64,000 nucleotides of DNA from JAHDFB01 sp965658745 (GTDB taxonomy: Bacteria; Bacteroidota; Bacteroidia; Chitinophagales; Saprospiraceae), in assembly GCA_965658745.1 (NCBI GenBank), contig CBFHTK010000005.1, forward strand, positions 1 through 64,000, in the 5' to 3' direction. Below are positions 8,902 to 16,518 of the stretch, in pieces. The position numbers and the translations under genes are program-made. The notes under the pieces were generated by a model, which was not told the origin of the DNA, did no database searches, and was given only the letters and a program-made list of their open reading frames with translations. The first letter of the stretch is position 1. Each line of letters opens with the position of its first letter.

Positions 8902-10158
8902 CTATCTATTATATTTTTGGTCACCACCTACTGATTCATACAGATGACGATTACTAGGAAATAAAATATCCTGTATTGGTTTAATCTTGCTATCATCAAC
9001 TTCTTCTTTCTGCTTTGACATAAATCCTGTTCCCCACTGTATTGCCCCTTTATGAAATCGTGTTTTGATACGATCCATCGTATTATACAAGGCAAGTTTT
9101 TCCTGTGTATCTTCAAACATGTCTATCTGATGACGTCCTTTTACCAACTTGTTGAAAGAGACACCGATCAATCGTATCCGCATACGTCGTTGATATACAG
9201 ACTCGAGTAACTCAAAGGCCAAGCGCCTGAGTGTGAAATCACAGGATGTGTAATTGATAGAATACTGCTTACTCTCCGTATCAAAATTGGTGTATTTAAT
9301 CTTGACAGAAATATTGGATGTCAACCAATTCTCCGAACGCAATTTAAAGCAAAGATCCTCTACCATTCCAGTCAACAAAGTCCTTAAGTATCCTTTATCA
9401 ATCGTGTCTTGTTGGAAAGTCCGCTCCTTCGAAAGACTCTTGCGCTTACTATATGGCTTTACAGGTGTATGGTCGATACCTTTCGCTCGTTGTGAAATCG
9501 TCATTCCACTCTTCCCTAGCAATTTACCCATCACCTCCATAGGTACTTCCGCAAGCGTACCTATCTTCCGAATGCCTATTCGAGAAAGCGTCTGGAAAGT
9601 ACTATTACCGATACCTGGAAGCCTTTTAACTGAGAGTGGGTTCATAAACGAATGAATCTCCGGTGCTTCAATCTTCAACGCGCCCAATGGCTTTCCCTCA
9701 TTAGTCGCCATTTTGGAAACCGTCTTATTAACAGACAATCCAAAAGAAATCGGAAGTCCAGACTCTTTTATGATACGTTGTCGCAATTCTGTACTCCATT
9801 TATAACAACCAAAATACTTATCAAGTCCTGTAATGTCCAAGTAAAACTCATCAATAGAAGATTTCTCCATCAATGGCGAACTATCTTGTATGATCTCCGT
9901 GACCAAATCTGAACACTTCGTATATAATTCAAAGTCTCCTCGAATAACTTTTGCTTGTGGGCAAAGCTTATTTGCAAGGTACTGAGGCATGCCCGATCGC
10001 ACGCCAAACTTCCGCGCTTCCATCGAGGCACAAGAAACAACTCCTCGATTACTACTGCCCCCTATAATCAAAGGAATACCAATCAATGAAGAATCTACAA
10101 GCCTCTGACAAGAAACAAAAAACGTATCAAGATCTAAGTGGACGACTGCTTTATCCAT
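8902..10158 (-). CDS. dinB: Y-family DNA polymerase IV (DinB/UmuC-like)
   Basis: This 418-residue protein has all catalytic elements of a Y-family translesion polymerase. They are VHLDLDTFF (metal ligand D9 and aromatic steric gate F14), SSIDEFYLDIT (D103, E104), the helix-hairpin-helix RLPGIGNSTFQTLSRIGI (~179-196) and a little-finger domain. QIDMF in the C-terminal quarter resembles a beta-clamp-binding pentapeptide. The last ~50 residues are a hydrophilic tail. It is the promoter-proximal gene of the dinB-dnaE pair, divergent from the S24 repressor across 91 bp. Error-prone bypass of DNA lesions is the family role; induction by damage is inferred from the repressor next to it. Confidence 0.93.
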   Translation of the reverse strand: MDKAVVHLDLDTFFVSCQRLVDSSLIGIPLIIGGSSNRGVVSCASMEARKFGVRSGMPQYLANKLCPQAKVIRGDFELYTKCSDLVTEIIQDSSPLMEKSSIDEFYLDITGLDKYFGCYKWSTELRQRIIKESGLPISFGLSVNKTVSKMATNEGKPLGALKIEAPEIHSFMNPLSVKRLPGIGNSTFQTLSRIGIRKIGTLAEVPMEVMGKLLGKSGMTISQRAKGIDHTPVKPYSKRKSLSKERTFQQDTIDKGYLRTLLTGMVEDLCFKLRSENWLTSNISVKIKYTNFDTESKQYSINYTSCDFTLRRLAFELLESVYQRRMRIRLIGVSFNKLVKGRHQIDMFEDTQEKLALYNTMDRIKTRFHKGAIQWGTGFMSKQKEEVDDSKIKPIQDILFPSNRHLYESVGGDQKYNR

Positions 10159-10200
10159 GTGAAATTTTTAAAAAGATTTTAGGAATGAAATTCAAAATTG

Positions 10201-10246
10201 CGTACATTTGTCCCAATACTTATATTATTTTATGTGACAAATACGA
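10201..10246. promoter_or_regulatory. Candidate operator between dinB and the S24 repressor
   Basis: The 91-bp divergent region contains an inverted repeat ATTTGTC (10206-10212) and GACAAAT (10236-10242), separated by 23 bp. The outer flanks are also related (CGTAC-ATTTGTC against CGTA-TTTGTC when read outward). The right arm ends 7 bp before the repressor ATG. Binding by the adjacent XRE-S24 protein, repressing both directions, is an inference from position and symmetry. Confidence 0.5.
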
Positions 10247-10249
10247 ACA

Positions 10250-11017
10250 ATGATTTATTTAGCTTCAAACCTTAAGCATCTTCGAACTGCTCAAAAACTA
10301 TCCCAGCAGAGTCTCGCTGAAAAGATCCTCATAAGCAGATCCAATCTTGCCAAATACGAAAAAGGACTGCATGATCCAGGCATAGAAGTTCTATTGAGAA
10401 TGTCGAGATATTTTCATCTGACTATTGATATGCTTTTGACCATTGACCTATCAAAAGTCGACGTCACTCAGCTACAAAATCAAAATAAAATCGTCCTACC
10501 AATTCAGGTAGACACGCAAGGCGACCAAAAAATCGAAATTGTTCCACAAGATGCCAGCGCAGGATACCTTGGCAATTACAGTGATCCTGAATACATAGAA
10601 CAACTAGAACATCTATCTCTACCTTTCCTTCCCAATATTCAAAACTGCCGAGCTTTTCCCGTAAATGGAGATTCCATGCCTCCCATTATTGACGGTTCGT
10701 ACATTATCGGTAAGTATATCGCAACAATTAATGAAATCAAACCCGGAAGTCGGTACATAATCGTTTCACGAGATGAAGGAATCGTCTTCAAAAGAATCTT
10801 CAAAATAGAGAACCGAGAACTACATCTACAATCAGATAATCCGCGTTATCGTGACTTCACTATCGAAGGAAAAGAAATCCTTGAAATCTGGGAATTTGTA
10901 GCAGCTATTACAGTACAAGACAGTTCTGAAAGGCACTTCCAAAATGGCCTACTCGAAAAAATAGATGCACTACAAACCGAACTAGAATTTGTAGGGAATA
11001 AAATGAAAGCTGAGTAG
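10250..11017 (+). CDS. XRE-family repressor with S24 (LexA/UmuD-like) self-cleaving protease domain
   Basis: Residues ~5-65 form a Cro/CI-type helix-turn-helix (KLSQQSLAEKILISRSNLAKYEKG). Residues ~133-222 form an S24 peptidase fold with the Ser-Lys dyad S142 (VNGDSMPP) and K181 (EGIVFKRIF). The linker contains A104-G105 in DASAGYLGNY, positioned like the Ala-Gly bond that LexA-type repressors cut when RecA filaments form. A short coiled segment (LLEKIDALQTELEFV) ends the protein. At 255 residues it has the usual size for Bacteroidota XRE-S24 regulators. Divergent to dinB-dnaE, it is the likely controller of that operon and of itself. Cleavage and RecA dependence are inferred from the family. 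Confidence 0.88.
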   Translation: MIYLASNLKHLRTAQKLSQQSLAEKILISRSNLAKYEKGLHDPGIEVLLRMSRYFHLTIDMLLTIDLSKVDVTQLQNQNKIVLPIQVDTQGDQKIEIVPQDASAGYLGNYSDPEYIEQLEHLSLPFLPNIQNCRAFPVNGDSMPPIIDGSYIIGKYIATINEIKPGSRYIIVSRDEGIVFKRIFKIENRELHLQSDNPRYRDFTIEGKEILEIWEFVAAITVQDSSERHFQNGLLEKIDALQTELEFVGNKMKAE

Positions 11018-11257
11018 ACCCGTTCGCTACGACCTCCAGGTCGTACGCGGTTCTACATACGGTTCTCCCGACCGACACCACGGTTTGAAAATAAATTCCT
11101 ATGAGAATTATGCGGTACTGACAAAGATGTAGTCCCCAGGAAGCTGTTGTCAGATCTATAAAATCTCACTACCAATGTTTTCTCCCGCTGGTACTACGCT
11201 AATAGCGTACTGTGTTGTCCTAATAAGGATTTTTATACGGTCAGACATTAATACCCC
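11018..11257. other. Non-coding stretch with small palindromes
   Basis: No credible gene is present in this part of the long gap after the S24 repressor. There is an 18-bp palindrome, TACGACCTCCAGGTCGTA, just after the repressor stop, and TACGCT-AAT-AGCGTA near 11205-11219. The sequence AGTACTACGCTA-like recurs near 11683. The stretch 11471-11784 before the next gene is AT-rich and empty apart from that recurrence. Confidence 0.5.
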
Positions 11258-11470
11258 TTTTTTTTAAAATCGAAGTAGACACTGTTTGAGCAGCACAATG
11301 CAGTGATTCGGGGGGGGACAGGGACGTGGCCTTTGAGCGGAGAATCACGAAGGCTAAAAGCTCAAGAACGGGAGTGATCCTTCAAAGCACAAGTATCATA
11401 GCGAGTTTGTCTACGAAGAGAGGTTTTCTTTGTTACTTTCTTTTGACGGACAAAAGAAAGTAAAAACAAC
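11258..11470 (-). repeat. Dispersed intergenic repeat, copy A (hairpin-bearing)
   Basis: On the minus strand this segment matches 50549-50807 and 54083-54342 in several blocks: GTCCGTC hairpin, AACCTCTCT, ACTCG, GATTCTCC, CCACGTCCCTGTC, CTCAAACAG and TTCGA. The hairpin here is TTACTTTCTTTTG (11433-11445), loop ACGGA, CAAAAGAAAGTAA (11451-11463), a perfect 13-bp stem. The other copies have 12-bp stems with the same loop on the other strand. No long ORF is conserved in any copy. It may be a structured RNA or a non-autonomous mobile sequence; neither is shown. Confidence 0.75.
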
Positions 11471-11784
11471 AATCTCACATGGCATCTCCTCAAAACATCA
11501 ATGCTACAATTTCTTATTCTAAACTAACAGTATTTCCAATATTACGAAATCAAAAAAAGCACAGCGTTCTGCGCTTACTTATTGATTAAAAAACCAGATA
11601 CCAATTAAGCTTAGATCTAGAATCACAAATCATAATTCTCATTGAAACATTCTTGTATTTCTATTATAAAAATCCTTTCTAGCAGTACTACGCTATTCTA
11701 ATACAGAAGTGGCATGATATATTTATATGCTTTTCATTACCTTTACTGAGTCCATCATAACGTACTAATATAAATAAATAATAC

Positions 11785-12714
11785 ATGAGTAAAACCAAAT
11801 GCGCTATCATAGGATCTGGAAATATAGGTACCGACCTAATGATCAAAATCATTCGCCTTTCAGAAACTTTGGAAGTAGCAGTACTTGTCGGAATAGATCC
11901 TGAATCAGACGGTTTAGCTCGTGCAAGAAGGATGGGAATCGATACTTGCCACACTGGTGTAGATGGGCTAATAAATATGCCTGAATGGAAGGAAATAAAA
12001 ATCATTTTTGATGCGACCTCAGCTCGAGCTCATCAATACAATTGGGATAAAATCCAAGCCTTTCCCGACAAAAAAATGATTGATCTCACTCCAGCTGCTA
12101 TAGGTCCATATCTAGTGCCTACTGTCAATCTAAACGAACACCTTGATGTTCCAAATCTCAATATGGTCACATGTGGAGGACAGGCAACCATTCCTATCGT
12201 AGCTGCAGTCAATCAAGTTGCAAAAGTACACTATGGTGAAATCGTTGCTTCCATCGCAAGTAAATCAGCAGGGCCAGGAACTCGAGCCAATATTGATGAA
12301 TTTACAGAAACGACATCCAAGGCAATTGAAGATGTAGGAGGTGCCACAAGAGGAAAAGCAATCATAGTGCTTAATCCAGCAGAACCACCTCTCGTCATGA
12401 GAGATACCGTATTTACACTTTCCAAACTAGGAGATCAAGAGGCCATTCGAGAAAGTATACATAAAATGGTTGAAGACGTGAAAGCTTATGTGCCAGGATA
12501 TAAATTACATCAAGAAGTGCAATTTGAAGAAATCCCCGAATCTAACCCGGTATTTATAGAAGGATTAGGTCACTGTCATGGCTTGAAAACTACCGTATTA
12601 CTTAAAGTAGAAGGAGCCGGTCATTACCTTCCAGCATATGCAGGAAATCTCGATATCATGACATCAGCAGCAAGAGCTACTGCAGAACAAGTTATTGCAC
12701 AACAATCAGTATAA
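11785..12714 (+). CDS. mhpF: Acetaldehyde dehydrogenase (acetylating)
   Basis: This 309-residue protein has the N-terminal NAD-binding motif [18 protein letters not shown] and the catalytic cysteine in [19 protein letters not shown] (~residue 130). These are the signatures of the short acylating acetaldehyde dehydrogenases (MhpF/BphJ/DmpF), which convert acetaldehyde, NAD+ and CoA to acetyl-CoA. The gene for its usual partner aldolase follows after 20 bp, so the two should form the substrate-channelling complex that ends the meta-cleavage pathway of aromatic compounds. No ring-cleavage or hydratase gene is in this window, so the upstream substrate is unknown. Confidence 0.92.
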   Translation: MSKTKCAIIGSGNIGTDLMIKIIRLSETLEVAVLVGIDPESDGLARARRMGIDTCHTGVDGLINMPEWKEIKIIFDATSARAHQYNWDKIQAFPDKKMIDLTPAAIGPYLVPTVNLNEHLDVPNLNMVTCGGQATIPIVAAVNQVAKVHYGEIVASIASKSAGPGTRANIDEFTETTSKAIEDVGGATRGKAIIVLNPAEPPLVMRDTVFTLSKLGDQEAIRESIHKMVEDVKAYVPGYKLHQEVQFEEIPESNPVFIEGLGHCHGLKTTVLLKVEGAGHYLPAYAGNLDIMTSAARATAEQVIAQQSV

Positions 12715-12734
12715 TCAGACCACAAGAACTCAAG

Positions 12735-13754
12735 ATGAATCATAAAATATATATTCAAGATGTAACGCTTCGTGATGGAATGCACGCTATTAGACATCAA
12801 TATTCAAAAGAGCAAATTCAATCTATCGCACTAGCCCTAGATAAAGCAAAAGTTGATGCTATTGAAATATCTCATGGAGACGGACTTGCTGGCGGAAGTT
12901 TCAATTATGGCTTTGGAGCACACACAGACTGGGAATGGTTGGAAGGAATGAGAGACCAACTGCAACATGCAAAGTTAACAACACTCATCCTGCCTGGAAT
13001 TGCTACCATTCACGATCTCAAAAAAGCGCGTGATTTAGGAGTTGAGTCCGTGCGTATCGCAACACACTGTACAGAAGCTGATATCGCTCCTCAGCATATT
13101 GAAGCAGCGAAAAAACTTGGTATGGACGTAGGTGGTTTTTTAATGATGTCACATATGAACGAGCCTACAAAACTAGCGCAACAAGCAAAAATAATGGAAG
13201 ATGCCGGTGCTGATTGCGTCTATGTAACTGATTCAGCTGGAGCTCTATTGATGGATGAAGTAGCAGACAGAATCAAAGCATTCAAAGATGTACTGAAACC
13301 TGAAACTGAAATAGGAATCCATTGCCATCATAATTTATCACTAGGAGTTGCAAACACCATCATGGCTATGCAACATGGAGCAAATCGTCTCGATGCATCA
13401 TTGGCAGGAATGGGAGCCGGTGCCGGAAATGCCCCATTGGAAGTACTAGTTGCTGTACTCAACAAAATGCATATTTCCCACAATTCGGATGTTTATCAAT
13501 TAATGGACGCTGCTGATGACCTTATTCGGCCACTCCAGCTACGACCAGTTAGAGTAGATCGTGAAACATTATCCTTGGGTTACGCAGGTGTTTATTCAAG
13601 TTTTCTACTCCATTCCGAACGAGCAGCTCAAAAATATGGCCTTGATACGCGAGAAATTCTAGAAGAACTAGGTAAACGAAATATGGTCGGAGGACAAGAA
13701 GATATGATCGTCGATGTGGCATTAGATATGTTACGTTCTAAAAACGAAGCTTAA
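12735..13754 (+). CDS. mhpE: 4-hydroxy-2-oxovalerate aldolase
   Basis: This 339-residue HMG-CoA-lyase/DRE-TIM-type aldolase has the N-terminal motif [17 protein letters not shown] (catalytic Arg-Asp) and the metal-binding [15 protein letters not shown]. The C-terminal helical part ([25 protein letters not shown]) is the communication domain that docks onto the dehydrogenase in DmpFG/BphIJ-type complexes. It splits 4-hydroxy-2-oxoacids to pyruvate and an aldehyde that passes to the upstream dehydrogenase. Length and motifs are normal for the family. Confidence 0.93.
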   Translation: MNHKIYIQDVTLRDGMHAIRHQYSKEQIQSIALALDKAKVDAIEISHGDGLAGGSFNYGFGAHTDWEWLEGMRDQLQHAKLTTLILPGIATIHDLKKARDLGVESVRIATHCTEADIAPQHIEAAKKLGMDVGGFLMMSHMNEPTKLAQQAKIMEDAGADCVYVTDSAGALLMDEVADRIKAFKDVLKPETEIGIHCHHNLSLGVANTIMAMQHGANRLDASLAGMGAGAGNAPLEVLVAVLNKMHISHNSDVYQLMDAADDLIRPLQLRPVRVDRETLSLGYAGVYSSFLLHSERAAQKYGLDTREILEELGKRNMVGGQEDMIVDVALDMLRSKNEA

Positions 13755-13765
13755 CCTTTTCTTGA

Positions 13766-14005
13766 TTTGGGCGTGCCCTATGCCTTGAATATTAGAACTA
13801 CTTTTACGTCTTGTTTCATTTAAACAACTGCTAAACTTACATTTAACAACAAAAGGCATAGGTCCGGCTGTTCGCAGTTTCATCCCTTGTCCCCAAGAGT
13901 AACCATTCAAAACTCTCAAGCGGTAGAAAATGTGTATAAATAATCTATCGCTATGAACCACGGGACAGTCGCAAGCTCCTGCTGCTACCATCCGTCACGC
14001 GGGCC
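13766..14005. repeat. Structured intergenic block, probable Bacteroidota-type repeat
   Basis: No gene is present between the aldolase and 14049. The block starts TTTGGGCGTGCCC, then has a perfect 10-bp inverted repeat CCTATGCCTT (13777-13786) and AAGGCATAGG (13853-13862). It continues with GTCCGGCTGTTCGCAGT and ends CAGTCGCAAGCTCCTGCTGCTACCATCC-type sequence and GTCACGCGGG. From memory this order of words (GGGCGTGCCC, hairpin, CCGGCTnTTCGC, CCATCCnTCACGCG) resembles intergenic repeats of other Bacteroidota genomes; I cannot verify this here. Confidence 0.5.
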
Positions 14006-14048
14006 AATCGTTTAATTGTGTCGTATTTTGTCATAATTTAGCAGGCAT

Positions 14049-14227
14049 GTTTAACCCGCATTATTCATTAGATCTTTGTCATGAGAGCTAAAAGGTCAAT
14101 AAAATAAGGAGATTTTGCGAAGGATCCATAGTCACCACTATGGTGAGTGAGTAAAATTCAGCTTGCGCCTTATTTTGCAGACGTTTTAGGTCGGAATAGA
14201 TTATCTAATGCATAATGCGGGTTTAAC
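14049..14227. repeat. MITE-like long imperfect palindrome with ~26-bp terminal inverted repeats
   Basis: The left end GTTTAACCCGCATTAT-TCATTAGAT and right end ATCTAATG-CATAATGCGGGTTTAAC are inverted repeats. Further inside, GAGCTAAAAGGTC pairs with GACGTTTTAGGTC-type sequence, AAAATAAGGaG with CgCCTTATTTT, and the centre is CCATAGT-CACC-ACTATGG. The whole 179 bp can therefore fold into one long interrupted hairpin. GTTTAAC occurs at both outer edges. No ORF is present, consistent with a non-autonomous element. A half copy lies at 53914-53978. Confidence 0.75.
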
Positions 14228-14457
14228 TGGATAAAAAATACAGAATTCAACTAGCCTTATTCCTGCCGTTGATCTTAGTTGTGGTTCTCTTTTCGTTTAG
14301 AAAAGCGATTTTCAATAATAAATATGATAAAACAAAAATGGAAATCTTCCAAAAGATGCAAGAAGGTAATTACGATGAGGTTTCATATAAAATAGATAGT
14401 ATCCTAAACCCTATGCATCGCGATACGCTGAGCTCTCATTCGATAAATCTTAAATGA
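14227..14457 (+). CDS. Small single-pass membrane protein or 5'-truncated remnant
   Basis: An open frame runs from the element boundary at 14227 to a TGA ending at 14457. Read from CTG at 14227 it gives (L)DKKYRIQLALFLPLILVVVL, a positively charged start and a transmembrane helix, then a hydrophilic tail with EIFQKMQEGNYDEVSYKID. The only other starts are TTG at 14269, inside the helix, and ATG at 14338, after it. The natural start would be about 14227, exactly where the palindromic element ends, and it reads CTG not ATG. Either the gene uses CTG, or the insertion removed its start and promoter. No family is recognised. Confidence 0.4.
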   Translation: MDKKYRIQLALFLPLILVVVLFSFRKAIFNNKYDKTKMEIFQKMQEGNYDEVSYKIDSILNPMHRDTLSSHSINLK

Positions 14458-14506
14458 TTATTTCTAGATTTAGTTAACACAAAATCTCAATCAAGACTGA
14501 CGATAT

Positions 14507-16275
14507 CTATTGATATAATTTATTTATTTCTTCTTGATACTTTTCCAGAATAACAGATCTGCGCAATTTCAAGGTAGGCGTATACTCACCTGTATCAACA
14601 GACCACGGACTCGCAAGTAGTTTGAAACCCCTTACCTTTTCGAAACTCTTTAATGTCTCATTGACCATCAACACCTCTGATTCGTAAAACGATTTTACTC
14701 GATCATTTTCGACCATGTACAATTCTGCAGTCCAATGAATATTGTGTCTTTTGCACCATGATTTGAGAAATGCAAAATTTGGAATAATAATTAAAGTCAT
14801 ATGTGATCTCTGAAATCCCACAACCATACATTGATCTATCGATACTTTAGCCCTGAATGCATTTTCAATCGCAGTTGGATAAATGTATTGACCGTTGGAC
14901 GTTTTAAAGATATCCTTCTTTCGATCCGTAATCTTAAGAAAGCGCCCATTTACAAACCTACCTACATCACCTGTTCGAAACCACCCATCATCACTTAATC
15001 TCTCTTTTGTTAGTTCTTCTTGTTTATAATATCCCAACATAACATTAGGTCCCTTAACAATAATCTCACCCTGTCCCTCTTCATCGGGATTTGCTATTCG
15101 AACTTCTACACTGGGAATTGGTATACCTACTGTCCCAAATAGCGTCCCTCCGGGTTCAAATCGATTGAATGACACAACCGGAGATGTTTCTGTAAGTCCA
15201 TAGCCTTCTTTTACCGGTATACCCGCTCTTGTAAATAAGCGAGCAATATGTTCAGGCATGGATGCAGCACCTACGATAATACCTTTGATTCTGCCACCAA
15301 GTATTTTTCTCCATCTACGGTAAACCAAAAAGTCAGCTAGGGTAAGCTTTATCCTTTGACCAACTTTTCCCCCTAAGGTTTTAACGTCAGTTTCTCCTGC
15401 TTTAAGCGCTTGCCGTACAACAAATCTTGAAATTACATTTGACTTTTTTACACGTGTATATATATCGTCATGCACCAATTCAAGTATTCGAGGTACTGAG
15501 CTTAAGTAATCAGGTCGAACTTGCTGAACTGATTTTAGTAGTTCCTTCGGATCCTGAATAAAGAATATTTTAGTACCAAGTGCAACATAGGTATATAGGA
15601 CCATTCTTTCAAAAATATGACTCAATGGCAAATAGCTTACTACCTTATGTGTGTAATTGATCGGCACGAGACTGATAATAGCTCTGATATTGGATACAAT
15701 ATTGCCATACGAGAGCATAACACCTTTTGGAAGACCGGTTGAACCGGAAGTATATATGATCGTTGCAAGTTCATCCTCGTCAATATTGATTTGCGATATT
15801 ACCTCTTTTTCTAGATTGTCCGCTGTAGCAATTTGAATAAGATCCGTCCAGGATTTATGACGAATACTATTGCCAAAACTAATAAGTTTTTTGGGCGAAA
15901 GCCCACATTCCACAAGTCGATCTGCCAGTAAATCCTCATTAACAAGGAAACAGAAAGCTCTACTTCGTCAAGTATATATGTCAACTCCTTGTTTAGGTGT
16001 TTGGGATTGATGGGTATTGTTACTAGTCCGAGTTGTAGACATGCCATATCTATAATGAAAAACTCTGTTGATCCATGAGATGCCAGAATACCAACCCGAT
16101 CTCCTTTTCTCAAACCAAATTCATGTAGCCCCTTGGAAAGTTGGTTCATTTGTAAAATGAACTGCTCAGTTGATCGCTTTTCCCATCTTCCCAAGATCTT
16201 CTGATTAAATGCATTATGAGATGGATATCGACTCTGCTGGAAGTAAATTAACTCATGAAGTTTACTAAATACCAT
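14507..16275 (-). pseudogene. Long-chain fatty-acid-CoA ligase (AMP-binding), interrupted by a one-base frameshift
   Basis: Two overlapping frames together encode one ~590-residue adenylate-forming ligase. The N-terminal part (from ATG 16275) reads correctly to ILDEVEL near 15955. The other frame continues from there with FCFLVNEDLLADRLVECG and runs to 14507. It contains all core motifs: TIIYTSGSTGLPKGVML (P-loop), EGYGLTETSPV, DGWFRTGDVGRF and the C-terminal lysine region KDIFKTSNGQYIYP. Adding one T to the TTT run at about 15952-15954 would restore a single frame with no other damage. Intact, it would activate fatty acids to acyl-CoA at the membrane. It could be a young pseudogene or a sequencing/assembly error in a homopolymer. 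No other stop or frameshift is seen. Confidence 0.85.
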
Positions 16276-16442
16276 ACCCTAAGATAGGTATTTCCACAAA
16301 TATTAGAAAGATAATATCTCAAAGGCAGCAGCGTAATTAGGATTTACGGACTCTTTTTTACACAAGTTTCTATCAGAGATATCTTCTAGGCATTGAGTAA
16401 TCAATGCAAGTTATAAGCATCAAAAACAGTAAATAACTAGAA

Positions 16443-16489
16443 GAAAAGAAAGCCCTCGATCTAATAGTAGATTGAAGGCTTTTCTTTTC
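16443..16489 (-). terminator. Hairpin terminator downstream of the S8 peptidase gene
   Basis: A stem of about 20 bp (GAAAAGAAAGCC...TCGATCTA with TAGATTGA...GGCTTTTCTTTTC) lies just beyond the peptidase stop. On the minus strand it is followed by a T-rich stretch (TTCTTTTC, then TTCTAG), and the stem itself is T-rich on both strands, so it could work bidirectionally. Confidence 0.6.
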
Positions 16490-16518
16490 ATTTAATTCTT
16501 ATGAATCTTTAAGTGTTC

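Noticed and set aside
4626..10000. Plus- and minus-strand ORFs of 60-133 residues within 4626-9912
   Set aside because: They are shadows of the amine oxidase, dnaE and dinB frames; none has a recognisable domain or start context.
13731..13991. Minus-strand 86-residue ORF over the end of the aldolase gene
   Set aside because: It covers the structured intergenic block and the aldolase C-terminus, with no domain and biased composition.
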